Shown piece after piece: positions 1-7,612 of a DNA stretch of 56,872 nt (positions are counted from its first letter, which is position 1; each line of letters begins with the position of its first letter). The translations under genes and the position numbers were made by a program. Origin of the DNA: Candidatus Gallitreponema excrementavium (lineage in GTDB: Bacteria > Spirochaetota > Spirochaetia > Treponematales > Treponemataceae); the NCBI GenBank assembly GCA_017694795.1, contig JADIMM010000025.1:1-56872 (forward strand), written 5' to 3'. The notes beneath the pieces were generated by a model. It searched no databases. It saw only the letters and a list, made by a program, of their open reading frames with translations, and was not told the origin of the DNA.

Positions 1-29
1 CATGACAACATTTATTTAAATTCTCGATT

Positions 30-329
30 TTAAAGTTCAAAAAAAAGAATCAAGAAACATCCAAGAAGGAAAAAAGAAAATATATAAAATGTAAATAAGT
101 TAGCTTTTAAATTCATTAGCTTTTTATTTAAATTTATAATCTGTTTATCATTATTTTTCTTAAAAACTTTGTTGTTTTCAAGAACTTGTATTGATTCAGT
201 AAAATTTAATTGATATTCTGTTTTTTTTATTTCATTGTAAATTATACCAGAAAAAGAAAATAAACTAAATAACAAAAAAATAAAACTAAAACCGAAAATT
301 TTAAATTTAGATATCATCATTCTTCTCAC
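30..329 (-). CDS. small membrane protein with two transmembrane segments
   Basis: I do not recognise this 99-residue protein. It has a hydrophobic segment near residues 10-29, a polar lysine/asparagine-rich middle of about 45 residues, and a second hydrophobic segment near residues 78-97, so it is probably a two-pass inner-membrane protein with the middle on one side. The start is a GTG that shares one base with the TAG stop of topB (TAGTG), so it is probably translationally coupled to topB. Two in-frame ATGs follow within five codons and could be the true start. It is very AT-rich. No function can be assigned. Confidence 0.5.
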   Translation of the reverse strand: MRRMMISKFKIFGFSFIFLLFSLFSFSGIIYNEIKKTEYQLNFTESIQVLENNKVFKKNNDKQIINLNKKLMNLKANLFTFYIFSFFLLGCFLILFFEL

Positions 330-2395
330 TATTTTTTAAAAATAATTTCAATTTTAATTCCACGAAGTTTAAACTTGGCTTTAAAGTTTTTGCCTGCTTT
401 ATTTTTGCAATTTTTGTATGCTGTGTAATTTCCTGATAAAAGGTTTTTTGCATCTTCAAAATCAAAATTTGTTCCATAGCTTTTTTTCCAAATTGTAAAT
501 TTACAGTTTTCTGTCCACCCGGAACAGTTAAAACTTATTTTGTTTTCCATGACGCTTTTACCGCATACAGGGCAAATTCCAGGACTTTCCTTTGTGTATA
601 TTTCTTTAATTTCAGGTTTAATACAATTTGATACATAATCAATAATATGATTTTCAAAAACTAAAGGATTTGTATTAAGTTCATTTTCCCAAATTGTAGT
701 TTGATTAACATTTGCAATTTTCGCAAGTTCATTGTTTTTTGCCAGAAGATTTAATAGCCAAATCCCTTTTTTTGTTGCAAAAAGTTTTTTGTTTTCTTCT
801 AAAACATAACCTGAACTAAAAAGTTTTTTAATTATTTCTGGTCTTGTTGCACTTGTACCTAATCCATGTAAAATTCCTGCATTATCTCCTTTCGGCTTTT
901 CCATGAAATCAAGCAATGTGTCAATTGTGTATTCTCTTTTTGGTTTTGTTTTTTTATCTAATATCACAATTTCACTAATATGACAGTTTTCTTTATTGAA
1001 TTTTGTTATTTCTTGTATCACTTCGAATCCATCATTTCCATCATTTCCATCATTTGCTGGTTCATTTTGGATATTTTCATTTCCAACTCCCATCCACCCT
1101 GATTGAACTACCTGCTTAAATCCTGTTTTTAAAATATAGTTTCCACAAAATAAAAGTACAGTTTCAATGTTATAAATGTAATCATCCTGACAAACAGTAA
1201 AGAAACTATCCAAAATAATATTGAAAATATTCTTTTGTTCTACTGTGGCTTTTTCTGGAAGTAAGGCTAAAGGTATTAATGCATGATGAGACTCTAACTT
1301 TTTCGAATCAAAGATATTCTTATTATCTGAATTTATGAGTTTTGAATTACAAAATTTAGAATGTGGGTAATTTTCCTTGAGAAGTTCAAATTTTTCCAAA
1401 AAAAGTTCAACATTGTTTTCTCCCAATACCCTGCTTGGAGTCCTGGGATATGAAAGGCACTTTAAGTCATTATACAATTCCTCAGCTATTTGAAGTGTTT
1501 TTTCAGGAGTATATGAATATTTTTTAAAAGCAATTTTAGAGAGTGTATTTAAATTTAGCAGTTTTGGTGGTTTTATTGTTTTTTTTTCAGAAGAGCTTTT
1601 GTTTTTTTCTATTGGCATATTAATTAGACATTTTTTTGCATTATTAAGATAATAATCACTCGGAGAAAATGCAGTTTTATTTTTTGCATCTATTAATTTT
1701 GCTTTAATGGTAGTACCGTTGCTATCAGTTATTTTGGCTTCACACTCTGAATACTTTTCAGGAATGAAGTTCTTCACTTCGTAATTCCTTTTTGCTATTT
1801 CGCAAAGTACAGCTGTCTGAACTCTTCCTACAGGAAAAATTTCAGAATTACCTATTGAAATAAACCGTGATAGATTTATTCCAACCAGCCAATCTGCCCT
1901 CTGTCTTGCATAACCTTGTTGTGCAAGTTTGTTGTATTCACTAAGAGGTTTTGCGTTCTTAATTCCCGACAAAATTACATGAGGAACAAGAGACTCAGAA
2001 ACCCAAAAACGGTAACAGTTATCAATGTTGCTAATCTTTGCCTGATCCAGGATTATTCTGCCAATTAATTCACCTTCACGGTCTGCATCCGTAGCTATAA
2101 GGATTTTGTCAGAATTATGTTCGTTTAGTTTTTTTAAAACAATTTGTGTTTGGTAAGCTGTTGCTGCAATTTTTTGGTATTTAAATTCATTTGGTATAAT
2201 CGGGAGGTCTTTGATATCCCATTTTTTTAAACTTGGATTGTAAAATTCCGGTTCGACCAACTCAAACAGATGTCCCTGGCAAAAAACAACTTCAATATTT
2301 TTCTCTCTATTAATAAAAAAACCAGGGTGTTCTTCTGCATCTAATGCAGTAGCAAAATCTTTGGCAACAGATTTTTTTTCTGTTAAGATCAGCAT
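329..2395 (-). CDS. topB: DNA topoisomerase III (type IA)
   Basis: Type IA topoisomerase of 688 residues that relaxes and decatenates DNA through a single-strand break. The Toprim domain is visible: TEKKSVAK at residues 5-12, GHLFEL at 41-46, and the metal-binding DADREGE at 103-109. The catalytic tyrosine lies in CLSYPRTPSRVL at about Y316, where most relatives have YPRTDS. The C-terminus has a cysteine-rich topoisomerase zinc-finger-like motif (CPVCGK, then further cysteines). A Gly/Asp/Asn microrepeat (NDGNDGNDG) near residue 450 reflects a 9-bp DNA repeat around 1031-1060. Plasmids and ICEs often carry topB to support transfer or replication. A good sigma70-type promoter lies just upstream. 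The identity is firm; whether it is element-specific or a host copy is inferred from the neighbours. Confidence 0.95.
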   Translation of the reverse strand: MLILTEKKSVAKDFATALDAEEHPGFFINREKNIEVVFCQGHLFELVEPEFYNPSLKKWDIKDLPIIPNEFKYQKIAATAYQTQIVLKKLNEHNSDKILIATDADREGELIGRIILDQAKISNIDNCYRFWVSESLVPHVILSGIKNAKPLSEYNKLAQQGYARQRADWLVGINLSRFISIGNSEIFPVGRVQTAVLCEIAKRNYEVKNFIPEKYSECEAKITDSNGTTIKAKLIDAKNKTAFSPSDYYLNNAKKCLINMPIEKNKSSSEKKTIKPPKLLNLNTLSKIAFKKYSYTPEKTLQIAEELYNDLKCLSYPRTPSRVLGENNVELFLEKFELLKENYPHSKFCNSKLINSDNKNIFDSKKLESHHALIPLALLPEKATVEQKNIFNIILDSFFTVCQDDYIYNIETVLLFCGNYILKTGFKQVVQSGWMGVGNENIQNEPANDGNDGNDGFEVIQEITKFNKENCHISEIVILDKKTKPKREYTIDTLLDFMEKPKGDNAGILHGLGTSATRPEIIKKLFSSGYVLEENKKLFATKKGIWLLNLLAKNNELAKIANVNQTTIWENELNTNPLVFENHIIDYVSNCIKPEIKEIYTKESPGICPVCGKSVMENKISFNCSGWTENCKFTIWKKSYGTNFDFEDAKNLLSGNYTAYKNCKNKAGKNFKAKFKLRGIKIEIIFKK

Positions 2396-2425
2396 ATATA
2401 AATCCTGTTATGTATTCACAAAAAA

Positions 2426-2454
2426 AACATACACTGATATTAATTTTTTGTCAA
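2426..2454 (-). promoter_or_regulatory. promoter for topB
   Basis: On the minus strand a consensus -35 TTGACA (2454-2449) is followed by a 17-base spacer and a -10 TATGTT (2431-2426). This predicts a start about 24 bases upstream of the topB ATG. The leader contains TTGTGAATACATAA, also found upstream of the next minus-strand gene. Confidence 0.6.
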
Positions 2455-2475
2455 AATTTTAAAATCTGATTTTTA

Positions 2476-2498
2476 TATTATATTACCGGCTGAATATT
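2476..2498 (-). repeat. degenerate extra repeat unit downstream of the tandem-repeat gene
   Basis: About 22 bases on the minus strand (TATTCAGCCGGTAATATAAT...) closely match the end of the last coding repeat of the adjacent gene (GATTCAGCTGGCAATATAAT...). The segment lies beyond the TGA stop and looks like the remnant of a repeat unit left outside the reading frame. Confidence 0.5.
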
Positions 2499-2503
2499 AT
2501 TAA

Positions 2504-3178
2504 TCATTTTAAGCCCCTTGAATATATTATATTGCCAGCTGAATCATATTTATTCCACTCTTCATAACCTGAAGAATTTCTAAAATGTATTTTATTTCCG
2601 TTAGTATCGTATTCATTCCACTCTTCATGGCCTGTAGAATTTCTATAATGTATTACATTTCCATCTGAGTCATATTCTAACCACTCTTCATAGCCTTTGG
2701 AATTTCTAAAATGTATTACATTTCCGTTAGTATCGTATTCATTCCACTCTTCATAGCCTTCAGAATCTTTAAAATGAATTATATTCCCATCGGAGTCATA
2801 TTCATTCCACTCTTCATAGCCTTTGGAATTTCTATAATGTATTACATTCCCATCAGAGTCATATTCATTCCACTTTTCATGGCCTTCAGAATCTTTGTAA
2901 TGTAATATATTCCCGTTAGTGTCATATTCATTCCACTTTTCATGGCCTGTAGAATTTCTTGAATGTATTACATTCCCGTCAGAGTCATATTCAAACCACT
3001 CTTCATAGCCTTTGGAATTTCTATAATGTATTACATGTCCATTACTGTCATATTCATACCAAGATTCATAGCCTTTGGAATTTCTATAATGTATTATATT
3101 CTCGTTAGTGTCATATTCATACCATTCTTCAATATTATAATCCCATTTTTCAAAAAGATTATTTTTCTTGTTTATCAT
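2504..3178 (-). CDS. tandem 21-residue repeat protein
   Basis: A 224-residue protein made almost entirely of ten tandem copies of a 21-residue unit, consensus EEWNEYDSDGNVIHYRNSKGY; the last copy is truncated. At DNA level the unit is 63 bp and very uniform, so copy number probably varies by slippage or recombination. The Y-D-x-x-G-N-x-I-x-Y/H core resembles YD/RHS-like and MORN-variant beta-hairpin repeats; I know no exact function. There is no signal peptide, so it is probably cytoplasmic. I prefer the ATG at 3178 because GGAG sits seven bases upstream; a GTG twelve bases earlier (3190) is the alternative. The gene is divergent from the relaxase across a repeat-rich control region that supplies its promoter. 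Confidence 0.75.
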   Translation of the reverse strand: MINKKNNLFEKWDYNIEEWYEYDTNENIIHYRNSKGYESWYEYDSNGHVIHYRNSKGYEEWFEYDSDGNVIHSRNSTGHEKWNEYDTNGNILHYKDSEGHEKWNEYDSDGNVIHYRNSKGYEEWNEYDSDGNIIHFKDSEGYEEWNEYDTNGNVIHFRNSKGYEEWLEYDSDGNVIHYRNSTGHEEWNEYDTNGNKIHFRNSSGYEEWNKYDSAGNIIYSRGLK

Positions 3179-3210
3179 ATTAAGCTCCACGATTATGTAT
3201 TCACAATTTT

Positions 3211-3239
3211 ATTATAATATCGCCGTATTCTTACGACAA
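3211..3239 (-). promoter_or_regulatory. promoter of the tandem-repeat gene, overlapping a 35-bp repeat
   Basis: On the minus strand a perfect -10 TATAAT (3216-3211) lies 17 bases from TTGTCG (3239-3234), a fair -35 match. The -35 is part of the first unit of the 35-bp repeat array, so anything binding the array would cover this promoter. Confidence 0.5.
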
Positions 3240-3450
3240 TCCCGGCTGATGCTATCGCCGTATTCTTACGACAATCCCGGCAGATGCTATCGCCGTATTC
3301 TTACGACAATCTCGGCAGATGCTATCGCCGTATTCTTACGACAATCTCGGCAGATGCTATCGCCGTATTCTTACGACAATCCCGGCAGATGCTATCGCCG
3401 TATTCTTACGACAATCCCGGCAGATGCTATCGCCGTATTCTTACGACAAT
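3218..3450. repeat. direct-repeat array, 35-bp period, first cluster
   Basis: Six full and one partial head-to-tail units, starting at 3218, 3253, 3288, 3323, 3358, 3393 and 3428. The unit starts TATCGCCGTATTCTTACGAC and continues AATCCCGGCAGATGC. Copies differ at only one or two positions (CCCGG or CTCGG, CTGATG or CAGATG). The core CGTA-TTCT-TACG is a small inverted repeat. There are no unique spacers, so this is not a CRISPR array. The period is not a multiple of three, which argues against coding. The array lies between two divergent genes and overlaps a promoter, which suits iterons or an operator array. With the second cluster and the units between 3491 and 3620 it accounts for the 609-bp gene-free stretch 3179-3787. 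Confidence 0.85.
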
Positions 3451-3490
3451 CAAAGTAAAGAAATAATATATATCTATTCAGCAAGATAAA

Positions 3491-3620
3491 GAAGTGGTAT
3501 TAAAAAATAGATACATTAGAACAATTATTTACAACACAAAGACTTGCAATTTTAAAAAGTGGTATTTCCATTTTTTTTATATACCAGTTTTATACCACGG
3601 AATATACCACTTTGTACCAC
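3491..3620. promoter_or_regulatory. GTGGTA/TACCAC hexamer cluster, candidate oriT or operator region
   Basis: Between the two clusters of 35-bp repeats there are GTGGTA hexamers at 3494-3499 and 3559-3564 and the reverse complement TACCAC at 3593-3598, 3605-3610 and 3615-3620, plus one imperfect TACCAG at 3582-3587. Flanking bases are partly conserved (AAGTGGTAT, ATACCACTTT), so arms can pair across about 40 bp. Inverted repeats in an AT-rich, gene-free region directly upstream of a relaxase gene are typical of an origin of transfer. No nick site can be identified by eye. Confidence 0.4.
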
Positions 3621-3670
3621 TTTTATGTGAATCTTCGATCTCCGTCTTCTCAATTTTCATATAGTGTGTT

Positions 3671-3772
3671 CGCCGTATTCTTACGACAATCCCGGCAGAT
3701 GCTATCGCCGTATTCTTACGACAATTATATCAACTTGAAAAAAATGAACTGATGCCGTATTCTTACGACAAT
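3671..3772. repeat. direct-repeat array, second cluster
   Basis: Three further copies of the core GCCGTATTCTTACGACAAT, at about 3672, 3707 and 3754. The first two keep the 35-bp spacing. The third is separated by unrelated AT-rich sequence and ends 15 bases before the relaxase start codon, overlapping the candidate relaxase promoter. Confidence 0.75.
3735..3763 (+). promoter_or_regulatory. candidate promoter of the relaxase gene
   Basis: TTGAAA (3735-3740), a 17-base spacer, then TATTCT (3758-3763) as a weak -10. The -10 is inside the last 35-bp-type repeat copy, mirroring the divergent gene, whose -35 is inside the first copy. A transcript would start near 3770 and give a short leader holding the GAGAGG ribosome-binding site. 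Confidence 0.4.
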
Positions 3773-3787
3773 ACTGAGAGGAAAATA

Positions 3788-5038
3788 ATGAGAAGACGAT
3801 TAATTAAAGAAAGTCCTTTTTTTGCCAATAGTACAGCTCACGATGGAAATGGCTGGGATAATAAAATGCCAGTTTTTAAAATAAATCGGGGAAATACATT
3901 GATGGTCATGGAAATGAGAAAATTATGGAGGATACTTAATTATCTTTTATATTCATCCCCGGCTGGAAAGAACAAAGAAAAAGAAATCAAAGCCATAGAA
4001 AGTATTAAGACAATATCCCGGAAACAAAACTGTGTCGTAAAAATGAAATATGGAACTGAAATTAAAAATCATTTACGGTTTCTTAAAGAATATCTTCCAC
4101 AAGAAAAAAAAGAACAAGTAAAAGAAAAACCAGAACTGTTTGATAATTCCGATAAACCGGATATAGAGAAATATAAAAAAGAAATGGTTGGAAGACATTA
4201 TAAGTTTATTATATCACCGGAAAATCCTGAGATGGATTGCAAGGCTCTGGCCAAAACATTGGTTGCTCGGCTTGAAGTTTTAACAGGACATAAATTTGTC
4301 TGGTTGGCAGCAGTACATACTGATACCGGCCACCCACACGCACATCTGCTTATTAACGGTGTTGATGCCAGGGGTAAAAAAGTTGAATGTTTCCGTGGGA
4401 CATTGTTAAAACATACTATCCGTGAAATGGCAAAACAAATATGTACAGAAATAAAAGGAGAAAGAACTATTGAAGAAATCAGAGCATCAATTAGCAAACT
4501 TCCGGAAGCTAATAGATACTGCACATTAGATAAAGCAATATCTCTTTATAGTTATGTTAGTAAAAATAATGAGAATAAAAATTATGAAACTTGTGTAAGG
4601 AGCCAAAATGAAATTATGTATAAAAGGTTGTGTCATCTTGAAAAAATCGGGCTCGCTGTAAAAAGAAAAAATAACAACATTTTTGACTTGGAAAAAAACT
4701 GGGAAGAAAAACTGCGTTCTCTTGGAAGATATTCATCTTATCTCAAGGCTAGAAATGATTTGTTATTTACAAGCAATGTGGAACTAAAAGTGTTTAAGGG
4801 AGAAAACGGTGAATCAGCAAAAGGTATAATTACTAAAATTTATAAAATGAATTATGAAGAATCCTGGGATAATGCAATAGTGGTTGAAAATAAAGCGGAA
4901 AATAAATCATGGTTTATACCTGTCCACAAAGAACCAAACTCAAGGCTTTTAGGTGCCGAAGTAAACTGTTATAAACGAGATAACGGAAAATTCAACACAG
5001 TCATCCATGTTACAAAATGGAATTCACTTGAAAAATAA
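3788..5038 (+). CDS. conjugative relaxase, VirD2/MOBP-like
   Basis: Nicks oriT and pilots the transferred strand. The 416-residue protein has the metal-binding three-histidine motif AAVHTDTGHPHAHLLING (H177, H184, H186) and a preceding RHYKFIISPE block, both typical of VirD2-like relaxases of the DUF3363 type. In those, a motif like AHLRYLQR holds the likely catalytic tyrosine; here it reads NHLRFLKEYLP, so F98 occupies that place and the nearest tyrosine is Y102. I chose the ATG at 3788 because GAGAGG lies just upstream; the longer frame from 3752 starts inside a non-coding repeat. It is followed by the coupling-protein gene. The class is likely; whether Y102 or another tyrosine serves as nucleophile is unknown. 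Confidence 0.8.
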   Translation: MRRRLIKESPFFANSTAHDGNGWDNKMPVFKINRGNTLMVMEMRKLWRILNYLLYSSPAGKNKEKEIKAIESIKTISRKQNCVVKMKYGTEIKNHLRFLKEYLPQEKKEQVKEKPELFDNSDKPDIEKYKKEMVGRHYKFIISPENPEMDCKALAKTLVARLEVLTGHKFVWLAAVHTDTGHPHAHLLINGVDARGKKVECFRGTLLKHTIREMAKQICTEIKGERTIEEIRASISKLPEANRYCTLDKAISLYSYVSKNNENKNYETCVRSQNEIMYKRLCHLEKIGLAVKRKNNNIFDLEKNWEEKLRSLGRYSSYLKARNDLLFTSNVELKVFKGENGESAKGIITKIYKMNYEESWDNAIVVENKAENKSWFIPVHKEPNSRLLGAEVNCYKRDNGKFNTVIHVTKWNSLEK

Positions 5039-5058
5039 AAATGTAAATAAGTTAAGAT

Positions 5059-5105
5059 TTACTAGTTTACAATTGAAAGAAAAAACTGTAAACTAGTAAT
5101 ATAAT
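5059..5105. promoter_or_regulatory. 13-bp inverted repeat abutting a -10 box upstream of the coupling-protein gene
   Basis: TTACTAGTTTACA (5059-5071) and its exact reverse complement TGTAAACTAGTAA (5087-5099) are separated by 15 bases. The right arm is followed directly by TATAAT (5100-5105), about 65 bases before the coupling-protein ATG. There is no T-run after the stem, so an operator over a promoter is more likely than a terminator. No clear -35 is present. Confidence 0.5.
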
Positions 5106-5169
5106 GATTTCTTAATCCCGCCAGAAAGAAATCTGAAAAATGAAAAACATATAATCAAAGGGATTGAGA

Positions 5170-7599
5170 ATGCAGAAAAATGAATTTCTACGGAAAAGAC
5201 CTGATCAGAAAAACCGTAATTTAATTTATGATTTATCAAACCTTATAATACCTGTTCTAATTGCTGTAGTTGGTATAATTATATCAACACAGACTTTTGC
5301 ACGGCTGGTAGGTTATGATCCCCAGTACACAGACCAGCCTTTTTTTATAACCAAAAAAGAATTCCTGTTTATCGATAAAGGTTATCCATTTTACAATCCA
5401 GGACTGGTATTACTCAATATTCTATCGAGAGGATTAACTGATAATTTAATCCAGTCTGTAATATTGCAGGCACTGTTTCCACTTGTTTTATGTGGCGGGA
5501 TTGCGGTTGCTTCGTTTTTCATCATTAGCATAATCCGTGGCAACGGCCTCAATAAAAATGAAAATCTTTACGGAACGGCCAGATGGGGGACTGAAAAAGA
5601 TATTAAAAAATTCGGTTTGGCAGAAAAAAGAGGAATTGTGCTGGCAGAATTCCAAAAAGCGGTTGTAAATGCCGTAATTAATCCGAAAGATTCATCAATA
5701 ATTTTAAGTCTTAAAAAACTTGCCCCGTTGGTTTGCATAGCAGGTAATACAAATGTTCTTGCAATAGCACCGACCAGGTCAGGTAAAGGTGTCGGTATGG
5801 TTATTCCTACTGCGGTGAATTTTCCATGGTCTGTTATATTTTTTGACCCCAAAGGCGAACTATTTAATATTACATCTGGATTCAGGGCTAAATTTTCAAT
5901 TGTGTTGAAATTTGCACCAAAGAATCCTGATAAGAATACAGTATGTTTTAATCCGCTTGATGAAGTTCATCGGGACAACAGGATCGTAAGTGATGTTGAC
6001 CTTGTAATCCAGAATCTTTTTGAGGAGGCAAAAGGAGGGGAAACTTCCAACAGCCAGTTTTTCAATGAGAATGCTAAAGATATGATAAAAACCACAATAC
6101 TTCATATTCTGACTGCTGATATTTCGGAGTATGAGGATAAAAAGAATCTTCCTGGTGTTTTTGAGATAATGTCATTGGCAGCAAAACCTGGAAACAGTAA
6201 TTCAGGGGATGAAGATGATGAAGAAGAACAGCGTCCGGGTGACAAACTTTTCAATGAAATGTTTGAAACAAAACATCTGCTTAACGGAGAAGAAGCTCCC
6301 TGGTTACATACAATAATAGAAGCCGGAGCCGGCCGTATGCTGCAGATGAATCCCAAAGTAAGGTCTGATGTATTTTCAACTGTATTTTCAAAATTACAGT
6401 TGTTTTCCGACCCTTTAATAGCCCATGCAACAGGACACTCTGATTTCCGTCTGGATGACTTTGTTACAAGTGAAATCCCGATTTCATTGTATTTAGTTGT
6501 TCCATTTGCCCATGTGGATGTGATTGCACCGGTATTCAAGCTGCTTATCAATTTTATGTTGAGGCGGTTTTCGGACGGAGAAACATCATACGGCGAGGTA
6601 AAACTAAAAAACCGTTTGCTGTTCATGCTTGACGAATTTCCTGTTCTTGGGAATTTTCCGTTTCTGGTAAAAACCATGGGAATTCTTGCCGGTTACGGTA
6701 TAAACTTTTTTTTGATTTGCCAGGGATTAAACCAGCTTGTAGACATATATGGTCAGAATCATCCGTTTTTGGATCACTGTAAAACACTCTGTATATATGC
6801 CCCCGGTAAAATAGAAGATGCAAAAGCCTTTACAGAAGCAATTGGAAAGGAAAGCGTAACAAAAGAAAATATGTCGGTAAGCGGAAGCCGTTTTGCAGTA
6901 GCCCTGAATAACCTTAACGCATCAAGTCAGGAAGTGGCCCGGGATTTAATGAATCCTGATGAACTGATGCACCTCCCGCCAACAGAAGCCCTGGTAATGA
7001 ACCAGAATATGCCGTCTTATATTGCCAAAAAAGTTGTGTATTATAATGATCCGAGATTCCGGACAAAGGCTTATTCTTTGAGGAATAATAAAGACTGGTT
7101 AAGAATAAAATGGTTTTTTAATCCTGTCTTTGTTTTACAAATCGGGAAGAAACAAATAAGACTGGGTTATCCAAGACTAAGAACAACTACATATAAAATT
7201 GTTATGCCCGATGGAAAGATATATTGGAGGTACCGTGAAACCGGTAATGCACGGAAAGGGTGGATTATACCTTTTACAAAAAGAAGCAGGATGATGTATA
7301 CAGGGTATATGCCACTGACTGAAATAGAATCCCTTAAGAATGAATTAAAGAGTCTTCCGTCTTATCAGGAAAATTTAAAGAAAAAAGAATTACAAGATTT
7401 TAATGAGAAAAAAGATGGAGTTACAAAAGAAAAAATACTTTCAACAAACAATGACGAGAACTTTAATATTATTGATTATCTTGAATCATACAGTGACACG
7501 GAAGAAGTATCCCCTTATCAGGGTGAAATACTTGACGGTGAACCACCGCCGACCACCGTACCACTTACGCCGGATATATTTGCTACAGATTTTAAATAG
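5170..7599 (+). CDS. type IV coupling protein, VirD4/TraG family
   Basis: Inner-membrane ATPase that brings the relaxosome and protein substrates to the secretion channel. The 809-residue protein has two N-terminal transmembrane segments (about residues 22-40 and 95-122), then the TraG/VirD4 signature ARWGTEKDIKKFG, Walker A in PTRSGKGVG (about residue 200), and Walker B in LFMLDEFPVLG (about residue 485). The C-terminal roughly 150 residues are less conserved and end in an acidic, proline-rich tail. ATG 5170 has AAAGGG seven bases upstream; an in-frame TTG at 5164 is weaker. It lies directly after the relaxase and before two small DNA-binding-like proteins, the usual relaxosome-coupling order. 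This protein would be the receptor for the C-terminal tag proposed on the cargo proteins. Confidence 0.95.
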   Translation: MQKNEFLRKRPDQKNRNLIYDLSNLIIPVLIAVVGIIISTQTFARLVGYDPQYTDQPFFITKKEFLFIDKGYPFYNPGLVLLNILSRGLTDNLIQSVILQALFPLVLCGGIAVASFFIISIIRGNGLNKNENLYGTARWGTEKDIKKFGLAEKRGIVLAEFQKAVVNAVINPKDSSIILSLKKLAPLVCIAGNTNVLAIAPTRSGKGVGMVIPTAVNFPWSVIFFDPKGELFNITSGFRAKFSIVLKFAPKNPDKNTVCFNPLDEVHRDNRIVSDVDLVIQNLFEEAKGGETSNSQFFNENAKDMIKTTILHILTADISEYEDKKNLPGVFEIMSLAAKPGNSNSGDEDDEEEQRPGDKLFNEMFETKHLLNGEEAPWLHTIIEAGAGRMLQMNPKVRSDVFSTVFSKLQLFSDPLIAHATGHSDFRLDDFVTSEIPISLYLVVPFAHVDVIAPVFKLLINFMLRRFSDGETSYGEVKLKNRLLFMLDEFPVLGNFPFLVKTMGILAGYGINFFLICQGLNQLVDIYGQNHPFLDHCKTLCIYAPGKIEDAKAFTEAIGKESVTKENMSVSGSRFAVALNNLNASSQEVARDLMNPDELMHLPPTEALVMNQNMPSYIAKKVVYYNDPRFRTKAYSLRNNKDWLRIKWFFNPVFVLQIGKKQIRLGYPRLRTTTYKIVMPDGKIYWRYRETGNARKGWIIPFTKRSRMMYTGYMPLTEIESLKNELKSLPSYQENLKKKELQDFNEKKDGVTKEKILSTNNDENFNIIDYLESYSDTEEVSPYQGEILDGEPPPTTVPLTPDIFATDFK

Positions 7600-7612
7600 G
7601 AGAGATATAAAA

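Noticed and set aside
2711..3217. Plus-strand frames opposite the 21-residue-repeat gene
   Set aside because: They are hydrophobic shadows of the repeat on the complementary strand.
3168..3466. Open frames through the 35-bp repeat array
   Set aside because: The unit is 35 bp, so translation just cycles the same DNA through three frames; there is no ribosome-binding site and promoters overlap the array.
3218..3772. CRISPR array
   Set aside because: Units are contiguous and nearly identical with no unique spacers, and no cas gene is nearby.
3752..3787. Upstream extension of the relaxase to ATG 3752
   Set aside because: It would start inside a non-coding repeat copy and lacks a ribosome-binding site; ATG 3788 has GAGAGG.
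6102..6823. Minus-strand frames of 191 and 66 residues inside the coupling-protein gene
   Set aside because: Antisense shadows of a gene with intact Walker motifs; composition is not protein-like.
7403..7612. Longer N-terminus of the 249-residue accessory protein
   Set aside because: The extension lies inside the coupling-protein gene and has low-complexity sequence; ATG 7613 has a good ribosome-binding site.
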